From Phoronis australis (taxonomy: Eukaryota > Phoronida > Phoronidae), in contig NMRA01000821.1 of assembly GCA_002633005.1 (NCBI GenBank), positions 1 through 52,887 on the forward strand: a stretch of DNA of 52,887 nucleotides. Direction: 5' to 3'. Positions within the stretch are counted from its first letter, which is position 1, and the number at the start of each line of letters is the position of its first letter. The position numbers and the translations under genes are program-made. A model generated the notes under the pieces. That model did not search any database, was not told the origin of the DNA, and saw nothing but the letters and a program-made list of their open reading frames with translations. This document shows positions 1-12,900 of the stretch, in pieces.

Positions 1-170
1 AAATCCTACTTATAAAATAATATTTCCTCCATCTTAACTTTCTGACTTACTGTTGGAAAATCCTACTGATAAAATAATATTTCCTTCATCTTAACTTTCT
101 GACTTACTGTTGCAAAATCCTACTTATAAAATAATATTTCCTCCATCTTAACTTTCTGAGAAATCCCAAG
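1..170. repeat. 57-bp tandem repeat, three copies, at the window edge
   Basis: Copies beginning AAATCCTACT start at 1, 58 and 115, an exact 57-bp period with only a few substitutions; the third is cut short near 160. The array may extend left of the window. A+T-rich, no coding potential seen. Confidence 0.9.
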
Positions 171-832
171 TTACTCCAGGGCAGGGCAAATGAACAATTA
201 TTACACCAAATTCCACCCACTCACACCCAGCTATCAGGACTCCACATACAATTTTGTCCCATTTTTGCCTTGAACTTTAACATTAGTTTGAGAGAGTAGA
301 AAGACAATAACCCAGCCATCAAAGTTGATGGAAAATGACAGCAAGATGCAGGGAGACAAAAGACGACAATCACCCAAGTTGATTACTTTTACAGTCGATA
401 TCCTGCAAACATCCAACTGGCACTGGTCACCAACACAATTTTAAGAGAACAGAAAACCCCTCCAGCACCTCAGTACACTATCACATAAATAATCACATAC
501 AGCATTCAGGTGTAGCCTAATGTCCACTATTATACAACACAATACAATACAAATCTGTGAATGAGCTTAGGCCATTTGCAGGTGGCAATGACACAAACCC
601 ATTCACATGTTATCATCCATACACCAGGGCCTGTTGCACTATGCTTTATTGCTTGGTTATATTTCTCCAAGTATGTTGCTTTGTTGTGAAGTTTGTTTGC
701 TTTTGTTTGAAAGAATGGTAGTGGTTGCATTTCTTGTTGATCAGTTTGAAATTCCCACATAACATGCATCTCGTGAAAATCTCGAGGCCTCTCATATTTG
801 GGCAAACTCATTCAATAAGTGGGGCTCAAGCC
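171..832. other. 3' flank of the kinesin gene; no clear gene
   Basis: An open frame on the minus strand (530-811) starts in a stretch just downstream of the candidate kinesin stop codon and resembles no family I recognise. I treat this stretch as 3' untranslated or flanking sequence. Confidence 0.5.
645..650 (-). terminator. Candidate polyadenylation signal AATAAA
   Basis: TTTATT on the plus strand reads AATAAA on the minus strand, about 185 nt past the candidate stop codon at 833-835. Position and orientation suit the 3' end of the kinesin transcript; no cleavage site can be seen directly. Confidence 0.4.
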
Positions 833-994
833 CTAGTCCTTTGACGGATTCTTCAGAAATACATTACGAAAATGAAACTGAGCTACAGGAAACAAGTCGT
901 CTCCTTCATACCATTCTGGAGTTAATCGAGATTTTCTGTTGACTTTATTTTTTAATTCTTGTGCCTCAGCAAAGATGACTTTCAACTCGTCTGT
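833..994 (-). CDS. KIF14: KIF14-like candidate terminal exon 19
   Basis: After an acceptor ending AAATTTTAG the frame is open in phase 0, matching the phase-0 end of exon 18, for 53 residues then TAG (833-835). It reads [17 protein letters not shown], a helical charged start, followed by a W- and F-rich segment ([18 protein letters not shown]). It does not resemble the vertebrate KIF14 sequence expected next, and the pyrimidine tract is weak. It may be a lineage-specific short C-terminus, an alternative end, or an exon of another gene. Confidence 0.38.
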   Translation of the reverse strand, partial: TDELKVIFAEAQELKNKVNRKSRLTPEWYEGDDLFPVAQFHFRNVFLKNPSKD

Positions 995-3900
995 CTAAAA
1001 TTTGGCATGTGAATAGATCTCGTTTATTTCCTTACTCTTTAATGGGCACAGTCTTTTTAAGGGAATGGTAAGTGGTATTAGGTATGTTAGCTATTCCCAC
1101 TAGGGGGCAGTGTTGAGTGTGATCGGAGAGGTCTAGTTGGTCGGCGAGGGTGTTCAGGGAATTCAGTTCACGTCTGCTCACCATGCAAGAAGGGCAAGCA
1201 ACCGTTCACTCCTCAGACAACGCTCGGAACATCGGTTAAGATAATACGTACCAAGACATTATTGGAAGCATATAGACAACGGTGAAGCTCAACATTACAA
1301 AGGAGAACCACCGTGACATCATTACATACACTGATACACAGCTTCCAAAGAAAGACTAAAGTACCTCTCCACTAACTCGTCTATTACACATCTCGTAGTC
1401 GGACCAACAGAACTGAAATTTGCAATCTTTGAACCACTTCTCACTCAACAACCTGAACGACAGGGACGAGACAGCCTCGATTGTTGAGAACCACAACATA
1501 AGTTGTTTTACTAATCATGTATATTTTCGTTTTATTACTGTAACATATATGCTCAGTCTTGATGGTTGAGAAACAAAACACAAGTTGTTTTACTGATCAT
1601 GTGTAATTTCGTTTATATTACTGTAACATATATGTTCAGTCTCAATGGTTGAGAACCATAACATGAGTTGTTTTACCTATTACGTGTATTTTCGTTTACG
1701 AATTACTGTAGCATATATGTTCAGTCTCAATGGTTGAGAAACATAACACAAGTTGTTTTACTGATCAAGTGTAATTTCGTTTATATAACTGTAACAGTGG
1801 AGCACTTCAGTGCTCCACTGAAATGTGATTCTCAGCTGTACACTACCATAACAACCACAGAGTAGTGTGGAATCCTTCTAAAGTACAGGAAATGTTGTAT
1901 CACAAAGATTACAAAAAACAGACCGTATAGCGCAAAAAACACGAAGAGAATTTCCACATCGGTAAAATTGTGTACTGCATCAAATGTGTCATTTCACATC
2001 TATTGCAAAATTATAATCACCAGACTACTTTATCTTTCCTTATCCAGTATTCATAGAAATTCACTGCACCCACTTTTCACTTGGAACACAGAATTTTAAA
2101 GCTTTCAGTAATACACTTCAAACCCAAGACAAGAGCTCCTAAGAAACATAAAGATGCGACAGGCAAATACATATGTCATGACAACATCAACTAAAGGACG
2201 AAGACCTGTAAATTAAAGTAAAAATAATCTGACAGTTCGTGTGGTCTTTATAGATCTAACTACTAATGATTAACATCTAATAGAGGCACATGTCAATTCC
2301 AACCTTTCTCATGATTCATAATACCTTAACAATTACTACGCACTGTACAGAGCCATGCATTGGAACAGAATATACGGTGCCTCTTTGCTATCACCACTAA
2401 GGCATTGTCCACATGACTCTATGTTCATTTGTAAACGTAACCTTTTACAGACAGTTCAGGCCATATATTTCTACTGAATTGCGCAGTCTGAAGTTAAGTA
2501 AAATTAAAAACTTGAAAATGTTCTCCAACGTGGTGGATTTTTTTGAGAACAATGTTTTCATAGCACTTGACTGAACAGGCAAAAAATAACTCTTTGAACA
2601 CAGTTTTCATTGCCTGAGTGCGTACAGTAAAAAAGCAACTCTCAGAATTCATTTAGAAATTGAATCTAATGATTACAAAAACAAATACATATAGTTTGTC
2701 ACTTGTTTTAAACCAAAACATGTGAGAGACGAGTGTTGCCCCACTGTTCCACACACATGCAAGACAGATTAAAGGCGAAGGTAACCTTTTTTCATGTCAT
2801 TTTTAGCAAAAATAAGATTCGCTGATTATCCCAGACATATTTTTCACTTAATTACAGCTTTTTGTAATTCGATCTCTACTCCGGAAGTGATGTTTTTGGG
2901 AGGCAAGAATTTGGCGCCAGTTTATTTTCTTATTGTCTGACTGTGAGAGCTGCCAAGTCAGTCATTGTTCCACCTCGGTTGAGATAAGTTCGTTCGTCGT
3001 TTGCTTTTGTTTACGAGTCAGTCTTGCTTCCCAAAACGTCACTTACGGAGTAGAGGAAGAGTAATTGTTTAAATTGCCAAAAAGGTGTAATTCACTGAAA
3101 AACAAGTCTGGGATAACCAACGAACCTTATTTTTGCTCAAAATTACACAAAAAAAGGTTGACCAACGTGTCACAAAACCCAGCGGAAACACTAAGTGAAA
3201 TATGGAAGAACTATGTCTCCGTATTGTCACGACGTGAAATAATCATGGAGACGGTTAAGGTTAGAACCATCTTTGCTCGTTTAAAGTTGACTGTTTGTTT
3301 TCTTGATGACTAGGTGACACGCAAGACAGCTTAAATCAGCTTGCATATCACAAGCCTCAATTTGCATATCACAAGCCTCAATTTGCATATCACAAGCCTC
3401 AATTTGCATATCACAAGCCTCAATTTGCATATCACAAGCCTCAATCTATGGTCATCATGCACATGGCATATAAATACAAGACAAAAATAATCGGATAAAA
3501 TACCCTCTCGTGACAGCTATAATTCTGTTAACAGCAAAAATTACCGGTAACAACAATTAGGGCAGCAAAATTATAATTACAGAATGAATTAGCCACCATG
3601 CTAACTTCCCTGTTGAACTCCTTCATTATCAGATGTGAGGGAAGACTACACTAACAAAGAATTTGGCTTCAGCCCAGCCATCATGACAGGGAATTCTGGG
3701 TAATTTTGTCCGAATACTTTTGATTTGTACTGTATACTTCGACAGGTCTTTCAAACAATAAGGAAATACAACTCTTTCGTTTCGTTGCCACCTCACAGTA
3801 GCTAGTTATGAAGAAAGTATTCACTATCTTTATTTTTGTAAAGAAACTGGACAAAGTAAATTTCTGTTGGTTGCCGCACTGCACAAGTAATCTGCTACGG

Positions 3901-6900
3901 TATCTATTCACCTGTAAACAGAAGCACGAGCTTAATGAAAGAAAAAAAAAAGGATGAACTAACCGTGAACTTTTTGAGGTCAAGGCTGATCCTGTTGGCC
4001 TCTCGCACCAACAGCTGCGTCCTGTAGAGGTCAGTCTTGACCGAGTCCTTGCGCACACTGACCGGTGTGTTGGTGCGACGCTGTTTGATGGTGGAGAGTT
4101 TCTGTACCTCATTCTTGATCTTCTGCTGCTCCAGTTCCAGTTGCTTGAGTAGCTTAGTGTGGTCCACGCGGGACTTCTCTACAGCCTGAACACAGTATGA
4201 AATGTGGTGATAATAACTACTATTACATCATTTTGTAAGTAGCAACAGGGCATGGAATGACCAATGACAAAAAAGGAATAATGTTCCAGGTGACATATCG
4301 TCCCATAAATAAATAGGCTTGCGTGTAGAAATATTTTTGCGATGTAAAATTTAACTGAATTTGCACGAATAAAGTCAAAATAATGATAAAATAGAGACGA
4401 AAAAAGAGGAAACTAGAAATCAATTCAGAGGAAATTGAAACCAAACACGAGGAATCCTCTTAAAAAAAAGGAAAATTCCAATCTCTGTGACAAACAAAGG
4501 GTGCAATCACAGAGAATCAATAAGTAAAAGGGAACCATTCACTTGTATGAAACACTGTAGAATCAGACATAAGATTAAAGAACCACAAAGTTAGGTGTTG
4601 ATTATACCGAAGACAGTAGGACCATGCAAAAGATCTGTATTAGTGCAAATGATAGCACGGGTTGTGCATATATTTCAGTGACTTATGCAGAAGATTCAGT
4701 GCTTTGTGCAGATGAGTCAATCCCCCGAGTGCATGATCGCCAAGGGTTACGAGACAATTAGTTAATCACAGTCATAATCAAACCATCAACCTCATGTTTA
4801 CTCACAAAATGCTCTAATCAATAAAATACTGAGAAATCTCAGCGTTTAAAACTTCAAATTTTCAAGACTTTAATGCCTAAAAATTTACCTTCTGCGATGC
4901 TTGTGCTTCGAGCTCCAACTTTTTCCGATTAGACAAAACCTCCTGCTCCAATTGCTGCAAGCAGACGACACGACAATTACCAAAAGCACAGGAAACACAT
5001 CCCACAATGCACCTGAGTGGCCTCAATCTCTGAGTTCAGATTCGTACCAACATTCATACTCAAGGTTGCGTCTGACTCAGCTCTACACACAAAATTGTTC
5101 TTAGTTAGTCGGCACACAAAAACAATAGCAGAAGACCGGACAATCAGAATCTGATTACGTTTATAAACCAAGACAGTGGGTTGTTTATCCCCCCCCCAAG
5201 CCATCAACAAACAGGGGTACTCACCATCTTCTCTTGCCTCAGTCTCTCTATGTCGTCCTCCACTTTCTGGCGGTGAACGTCCGACTTCACCTTCAACTGG
5301 TTCTGTTCAGTCTGCAAAAGGTTATTAATGAAAAGTAAAGAGGCGTACGCTGAGTTATGTCACTCTCGCCACTGAGAACTGAATTCTGAAGAGCATGGAG
5401 AGTGTGCAACTTTAACCAAGAAGCACAATTTCGAAGTTGAAAATAACAAATTGGCTCTTACTTTACAAATAAACCTGATTAGTTTACCACAATGACAAAG
5501 TTTCACTAGGCAGCTTGGTTCCATTAATCAGCAGATAACAATGCTAACCCTAACACTTGACAGCCAATAGCATGCTGCCATCTGTCCAACACTCACCAGC
5601 GCCCTCTCCAGTTCAGCCAGTCTATCCTCATAACCATGGCGCTGCATGCTCAGTTCATGTGCAGCGGCCTGCTTCGTCTCCTCCAGCTCTCGTTGCACCT
5701 CTTCCTTGGCTGTCCGCCGTGCCTCCTCCAATTCAGCCTGGATCCTGCCACGACATAGAAAGCAGTCATGTGACTGGTCACAAATAAACAGTGAACAACC
5801 TCATCACAAGATATGGCAGTACATAGTCATACGCCATAGAAATACAACAATAGCCCTATCTAAATTTGACACACATTTCTTATTTGTTAATGTTATTGTT
5901 AGTTTTACTATAATAACCATCGATATCACTTTTTTTATAATTATTATTCTTATTATAATTATCACTATTACTATTATCACGATTATGATCATAATTTATT
6001 ATTATCATCACCACGTATCAACGAGATATTCGGTAAGTGCTCCCCATTTTCTCAGAACCTTGGTCACACACTGGAGAGAGAACGCAGTTCCTCTTTAAGT
6101 AACGAGTGTACAATTGAGAACCAAATCCACTTACTCTGTAGCCTAACAAACCATTTCCACACACCAACAGTTCACAGCCGGTACTATCATCAATTATTAC
6201 CAATCAAACACAGAGCTGGTAGACAACACATGGCACTGTGATGCATGCTCAATTTTTGCAATAGAACAGGATTAATTATTGACAACACCTTCGTACCGAA
6301 TTTATGACTTTGAACCAATAACGTGGTTCGTAAGAGGCTAATCTCGAAGAGAAATCAATGGTTCACATGTCACGGACGACGGACTGGGTCATAACAAAAA
6401 CATGAACCAGAGGTCAGAGGTCAACTTTAACATGCAGGGGCGCAAGGTTATGAAACATTCACCCAGTCATAGCTTTGATCATCGTGGCCTCAAACTTTAA
6501 CAGATGCACACTTTATAATTGGTGGCTCATCAGCTTGGTTGTTGAAAGTAAACACTGTCACACTCTACTGTTTAATTTGCAGTCACGTCTTAGCTACAAT
6601 CTTTCATAAAACATGACCCAGGTACAGAGTCCAATATTTTTGAAGGTAAAATGTCATAATTAATGAATTCCGCACAATTTTGTTTAAAGGGTGGTTCTCT
6701 GGAACAAAGAGAATTGTGCCATTATAGCCTACCTTTAAGCTCCATTTTCTCATACAAATATTTGTAATAGGTATTATATTTAATAAAACTTAGAAAAAAA
6801 AGATTCGTTTAAGAAGGGTGATCACAAATTGAAATAGAATAGGGCAGAGGGGGACAAGGATGACCAAGCTATGGGATTATACGGCGACAAGTTATCCAGT

Positions 6901-9900
6901 TACAGATGAGACAAAATTGAGCATGAAATACTCAAGAAAACTCAATGAACGGAAAAATATACTTATTTTTTTAGTCTGCTCAAGCAGTTGACAGAACACC
7001 AAACAACTCACATCCAATAAACACCAAGGAGAAGCGGGACCGAAATGAAGAACAAGAACAGGGCAAAAATGCAAGGAGGCAAAGCACAACATCTTTGACT
7101 TATCGAAACAAAGAGCAATAGTCGCAGTGCCCAACAAATACCTGTTCTGAACAGAGGGGGGTGGGGTCATGTCAGGTAAGACGGGCAGTATCCGTTTGCG
7201 CTTGCGTTTTTTCAACACCTGATTTTTCAGTTCGGCCATTTTCATTGCGAGGCGTGGTTCAGTGGGGATAACCGGCTTGGAACGGCCAATCACAGACTTC
7301 CATTTTGCGGCCATGTTGGCAAAATTAGCTGCCTTGTTGATCGCCTCAAGACCCTCTGATTTAGACTTCTGCCTCGTCAGAGCTAGCTTCAGTACCAGAG
7401 GCTTATTTTCACTATCTTTGTCGACAAGCTCATTCTTGTTTGAAGAATTTTCTAAGGGAGAATGGGGAGAAAGATCTCGACCAGCGAAATCATTCTGTGT
7501 CTTCAATGTCACCAAGGAATCAGAGCGCAACAGTTTGCGACATCCAAGTTTAGGAATGTCATTTTTCGTAACAGTAGTGTTTGTATACTTGCAGTTCCTT
7601 TCTCCAATTGAAGGCAACGGTGCAACGAGTGAGGTGGCGAAAACACCATTGCGGCTACCTCTTTCAGGAGGGGATTGCTCTGCAAACTGTGCAAGACTTG
7701 AGAGGCACGGTTCGCTGTTCCGCCGCGACTGCAGACGAGGCGAGAACACATTCTCAAACTGTCCCACACTCTCGGCTCGAGTGTCCGACATGTCAGACAT
7801 ATGTCCGGTATTGCACCTTGTTTGTCTACTGCTGATTTTCGATGAACAATCATCATTTTTAGTGTCCGACATGGCAGACGTATATCCGCTGTCACAGCGT
7901 GTCTTTCTACTGCTGGCTTTTGACGAGAACTTGTCGTTTTTATCATTTTTATCCGAAAAGTCAAGCGGTAAAATATTTTCTGTATTCTTCACAGCACCCA
8001 TTTGACCAACAGAATCACTGAACGCGGAGACTGCATTGCTTCTTTTCACGTTCTTCCTCCATGACCTCAGCATCTTCTTGACCTTGTTACTGACCTTGTC
8101 CTGTAATCCAGTTTTATCCCGAACAATTTCTGTATCACGGTCGGATGAATCCGGGTCAGACTTGGAAGAACCTAGGCTAGACGCAGAACTTTTTGGTGTT
8201 AACAATCGTTTTTTCGACTGCTGCTTCACTAGCTTGATCCCCCTACTGAACAGCGTAGGACTGGAAGTTTCCGGAGAACCCCGACTACTGTCGTCATGCA
8301 AGACACCCGTTCGTCGCTCAGCGAACTTTGGTGACAGTTTTGGCGACTTCTTGAAAACATCCGTCATGCTCTTTGATGAAGAAAGGCACTTTTCATTGTC
8401 TTTCAGGACCCGCCTGCTATCTTCCCTGCCATAGTCTGAGCCATCTACGTTCAACTTCGATTGCGACACACTATGATTAACTGTTGTTACTGACACCCGC
8501 CTCTCATGTTTAACACGTTTACCACAACTCATCTCATTAGAAACAGAGGCAATGGCAGTGTCCTGTTGTTTCGCAACTTCAGCTGAAGCGTCGTGAAATG
8601 TTAAATGTTCTTCCTCTAGACGTCTGGCAGAATCAGACGTCAAAATATTCTTTAACGATTTAGACTTGTGTTTTAATGAAACACGCTTACAGGACTCCAT
8701 GACACAAGTGGTGCGAGGACTTCAGTCAGAGAAACAAGATCTCAGAACTGCCAAGAAACTTGCCCATCTTCCTCAACACAACAGCTTATTACTAATTGCA
8801 ATAATTGTCTTGAAAATTGGCACATCTTAGCCACAGGTCAACACAAAGAGTTACTTTACTAATTAGCTGTAATATCTAATTAGCCAGGCCGTTGACCCCA
8901 AATGACACGAAAGACAGGCATTTACAGCGCATTTCAAAAAACAATCAGGCATCAGTCTAACTGGATGAGATCTTGATGAAGAGATCTTCCACAGCACGAA
9001 TGAAGGTCAATAAACTCCAGTAATTCTTTCTCCATAGAACAATGGTGAAATTTTCCACGGCAAAACCACGAAACACATTTTCAAAATGAACGATGTGATT
9101 TTTCAAAATTCGATAAATATCATTATCGTCAAAGCAAAACCAAGGTATTGCGCGATATCCAACCACAGACATCCTTGCCGATTGCAGTTTTGTAGTGGCA
9201 AAACTCAAAACATGTCAATTCCCAGAAAAACTGTCGGCTAATCCTGGCTCAATTCGAGCACAGAGTCTGTAGAATTTCTACTGAATACCTCTCCATCGGA
9301 TCTAAATGCAAAGGTGTGTATATGTATATGAAACATGTGTTGTCTAAAAACACATCCAGGTATCTAGGATTAGGAGCTGATCGCCTTTAAATAGAATGTT
9401 AGCCTACTCTTAATAACGGATTACAAGCCCGTTCAACCCAATTAGTGGCATTGGCCAATCTGAACCAGGAAGACATGGGAAATGATGACAAACACCTCTT
9501 CATGAGTTACAGCAAAATCCAAGCAAGGATGGATACAAAGATTGATTCCTAGTCAATATCATTCGTATCGCCGGAGATTAATCAAACTTAGCCTCGTGTT
9601 GAAAACTTAAAAACAGTATTTTTTAGCAATACAAAGCAGAAAAACACATAATTATTCAGCAGAAAAAATGCAAATATTCTAATTTTAACAATACAAAGAG
9701 CCAATGAGCAAGAATGAGTTTGCATGTGTAAGAAACCTACCAATTCGTGTATTGTATTTATCGGATGTATACATTACTAACAAGAGCAACGCGGAGCTGA
9801 AATGCGCCCACAAATGCATCGCAAATAGTGTGCTTTTCGGGTTATTTATTTGTATCATAAAAATGGCCACTAGATAGCACAAAAAAGTACAATCCATCCA

Positions 9901-12900
9901 AAAATGGGAACTTGCTATATTTCATAAAAATCTGTGAAGGAACTTCAGAGAAATAAAGGAAAACAGAACAAAATGAAATTGCCACTTGTGGGCACAGTGT
10001 CCGTTCGATCTGCTTGAAAGTCGTCGTCTATTATCTCCATACAAATTCACTTACTAAATTTAATAAAGATCCTGCAGTGGGTTTTGGATATACAGCTATG
10101 GGCGAAAAACAAAACAAAACTACCACTAGGAGGCACCACAGTCACCATCATCAAATGTCCTCTTCACACTGAAAACATATATGATCGTGGGATGGACGCC
10201 AAAAACTAGATTTGAAAACAGTAAAAATGGCCACTAGGTGGCACAAAATACCTTGATTCCATCCAAAAAAAGGATGATAGTGTCATCTCACCAATAGATG
10301 CCTATATTCATAATTTTATGAAAATCTGTTGAGGACCATTGAAGATACAGAGTTAAACATAAAAACTAAAATTGCCACTAGGGGACACAACAGTAGTCAG
10401 ATCTTTCCGAAAGTTGTCGTCCTCTGTAGTCAACAACACATAAATACAATTGCTAAACTGAGTAAAGATCTTGCAAACAGTTTAGGAGACAGCCATGAGC
10501 GCAAAAAGAAACTGCCACTAGGAGGCGCCCCAGTAGATAAAGTCGTCAAAAAATCATCGTTAGACGTCCACTCGAAAACAGTAGAAATGGCCACTAGGTG
10601 GCGCAAACTACGTCGAATCCATCTGAAAACAGGATGATAGCGTCATCTCATTAATAGGTACCTACATACCACATTTCACTAAAATCCATTGCAGACTTTT
10701 GAAGATACAGAGGTAAGCGTAAAAAACTAAAATTGCCACTAGGAGGCATACCGGTAGTCGAATCCGTCCGAAAATTCGTTCATGCCGTCCCATTCATAAA
10801 TGGAGCACATGTGTCAAATTTCATGAACGTATGTCAAAGGGTTTTGGAGATAGAGTAGCAAACGCCGGACGGACGCCGGACGGACGCCGGACGGACGCCG
10901 GACGGACGCCGGAAGGACGGACGCTGCACGGATGGAGATGACGGCATAATGCGTCCACAAATAAATAACAGGGCTTGGAATGACCAATGACAAAAAACGC
11001 AGAAACTTTTACGGCCCAAATCATGCCTTGAAATGGTCAATGTGAACCTTTCCTCGACAAAAATCGGGAGGTCTAAAAAAAAAACCGTTACCACCATCAG
11101 TACCTTGCGTCTGCATCCTTTTAGCTCTTAGCTCGCCCGTCCGCACTCCCAACCCCACACATTTTTGGCTGCAGAGCGGTAGTATTTGTCGCCGCGCTTA
11201 ACAATAACATGAGACGCCATTGAAAATCCCACCACGCTGTCCCAGGTGCCCCGGCAATGTTGACAATTTACGTTCCTCCGAAACATAAAGAGCAACTTCC
11301 GCTTTTCGAGGTGAATGTCCTCTGCGACACCGCGGTAAGTAAGGAATTTGCCGCGGAAATTTTATATCAAATCCGATTTTTTTTACACAGAAATATTATA
11401 AAAAAAGCGGACAGCACATTTGAAAAAAGCGGAAATCCGCGTTTCCGCGGAAAATTCCAAGCCCTGAAATAAGTGGGCACATAAAAATGGCAACTAGGGG
11501 ACGCAAAATACTTAAAATCCATCAAAACGGGAAAATGTCACCGTTTTTTAACAGAATGCCATTTACCACATTTCATAAAAATCAGTCAAGGAACTTTTAT
11601 TAGAGAAACAGGAAAACAAATAAAGGCAAAGCGTTTGTCGGATCCGCATGAAAGTTATCGTCTTTCATTGTCAATACACTTGCAAAATTTAATAAAGATC
11701 CTTCAGAGGGCTTAGGAGATAAGAAAAAATGAAATTGCCACTAGGGGGCACAGTGTTCGTCGGATGCGTTTGAAAGTCGTTGTCTTCCGTTGTTAACTTC
11801 ATATAAATACACATGCTAAATTTAATAAAGATCCTGCAGATGCCTTAGGAGATACAGGCATGGGCGCAAAAAAACAAAACTGCCACTAGGAGACGCCGCA
11901 GTATTCAAAGTCCTCGGAAAATCATCGTCAACTGTCCTCTTCATAAAGAACATACATGCCAATTTCCACAATCATCCTTAGAGTGGTTTGATATAGGGGC
12001 AGATGCCACGTTGAGTTACGAAAAAGAAGTAAAAAGCATTGAGAGCTGACAATGAGAGAACGACTACAGTACGACACAAAAGTAATCAGACAAAATACAA
12101 TTTCCCTGTCGCGATAATAAATTCCATTAACAGCAAAAACGACTGGCAATAACTATCAGTGCAACACCATTCTAAAAAGAACACGGCTTGGCTACCTTAC
12201 TATGTTTTCCACTAATTCCAATTCTTTCTAGGTCACGAGGGGAGACTATGGATCGGGCTCCCCCCCAGGGAGGCCATCACAATGGGGGAATTCCCGGTCA
12301 TTCTGTCTGAATACTTTTGACCCCCACTGTACCTTCAACTGTATCACTGAAGGGTAATCCCAGTGGATTTACTGCGTGGCTGTCCAATATACTAAGCACC
12401 GGATTAAATGCATGTTTACCAAACAGTTCGCCAACAGAAACTGACTGTACAAGCTGGGGAGAGAAGACGCTTGCGTGCTAGAACACTCAAAAATTGAATT
12501 TGTGGGGCACAAAAGGCAAAGCAAATCAAACTGTTATAGAATAATGGCAAGACAACACAATACCAAAACTATACCCAGACAAGAATGCGCTTCAGTTGCC
12601 ACACCACTGGGAAATGAGCACCACTTAAACAACATGTGAGCACTAGCATTCCGTAAAGCACACTCAGACTCAGACACTCAAGAAGAGACCGATTAAACAT
12701 TTTCCAATAAACTCACGCCAGCTCTTTCCAAATGATAATTTGCATGTTGCACCATTTAAAATAACAACCACGACAACTTTAAGTATCTATTTTATTGTAA
12801 AAAACGTTTTTAATTCTTGTTAAGTTGTAACAAATCCCAGGAAGAGTATGAATGATTATTGATAGAAAGTAAAACTGGCTGTATGCAGTACAGGACATTC

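Larger units (their letters stand above)
995..3963. other. Putative last intron of the kinesin gene, repeat-rich
   Basis: No further kinesin exon found here on the minus strand. It contains a CTCF-like core (1097), a degenerate 80-85-bp array (1485-1797), a perfect hairpin (1795-1820), a long inverted-repeat element (2781-3162) and a 21-bp octamer array (3341-3445), each listed separately. Confidence 0.5.
10040..10968. mobile_element. Composite repeat with about 360-bp internal period and CTCF-like cores
   Basis: GGCCACTAGGTGGC recurs at 10230 and 10590, a 360-bp period, with intermediate blocks TGCCACTAGG-GGC and a motif TTAGGAGA-A in the same order. The end block (about 10730-10968) reappears inverted at 52600-52887, proving an interspersed family. 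No protein-coding capacity found. Confidence 0.75.

Noticed and set aside
530-811. 93-codon minus-strand frame near the left edge
   Set aside because: Downstream of the candidate stop and with the AATAAA inside it; better explained as 3' untranslated sequence.
3341-3445. CRISPR-like array
   Set aside because: Units are directly adjacent with no variable spacers, in a eukaryotic intron; a minisatellite. The same holds for 13332-13655, 20043-20142 and 28019-28145.
7262-8434. Long plus-strand open frames (247 and 132 codons)
   Set aside because: They lie antisense to the minus-strand serine/lysine-rich block and have no recognisable domain; typical antisense shadows.
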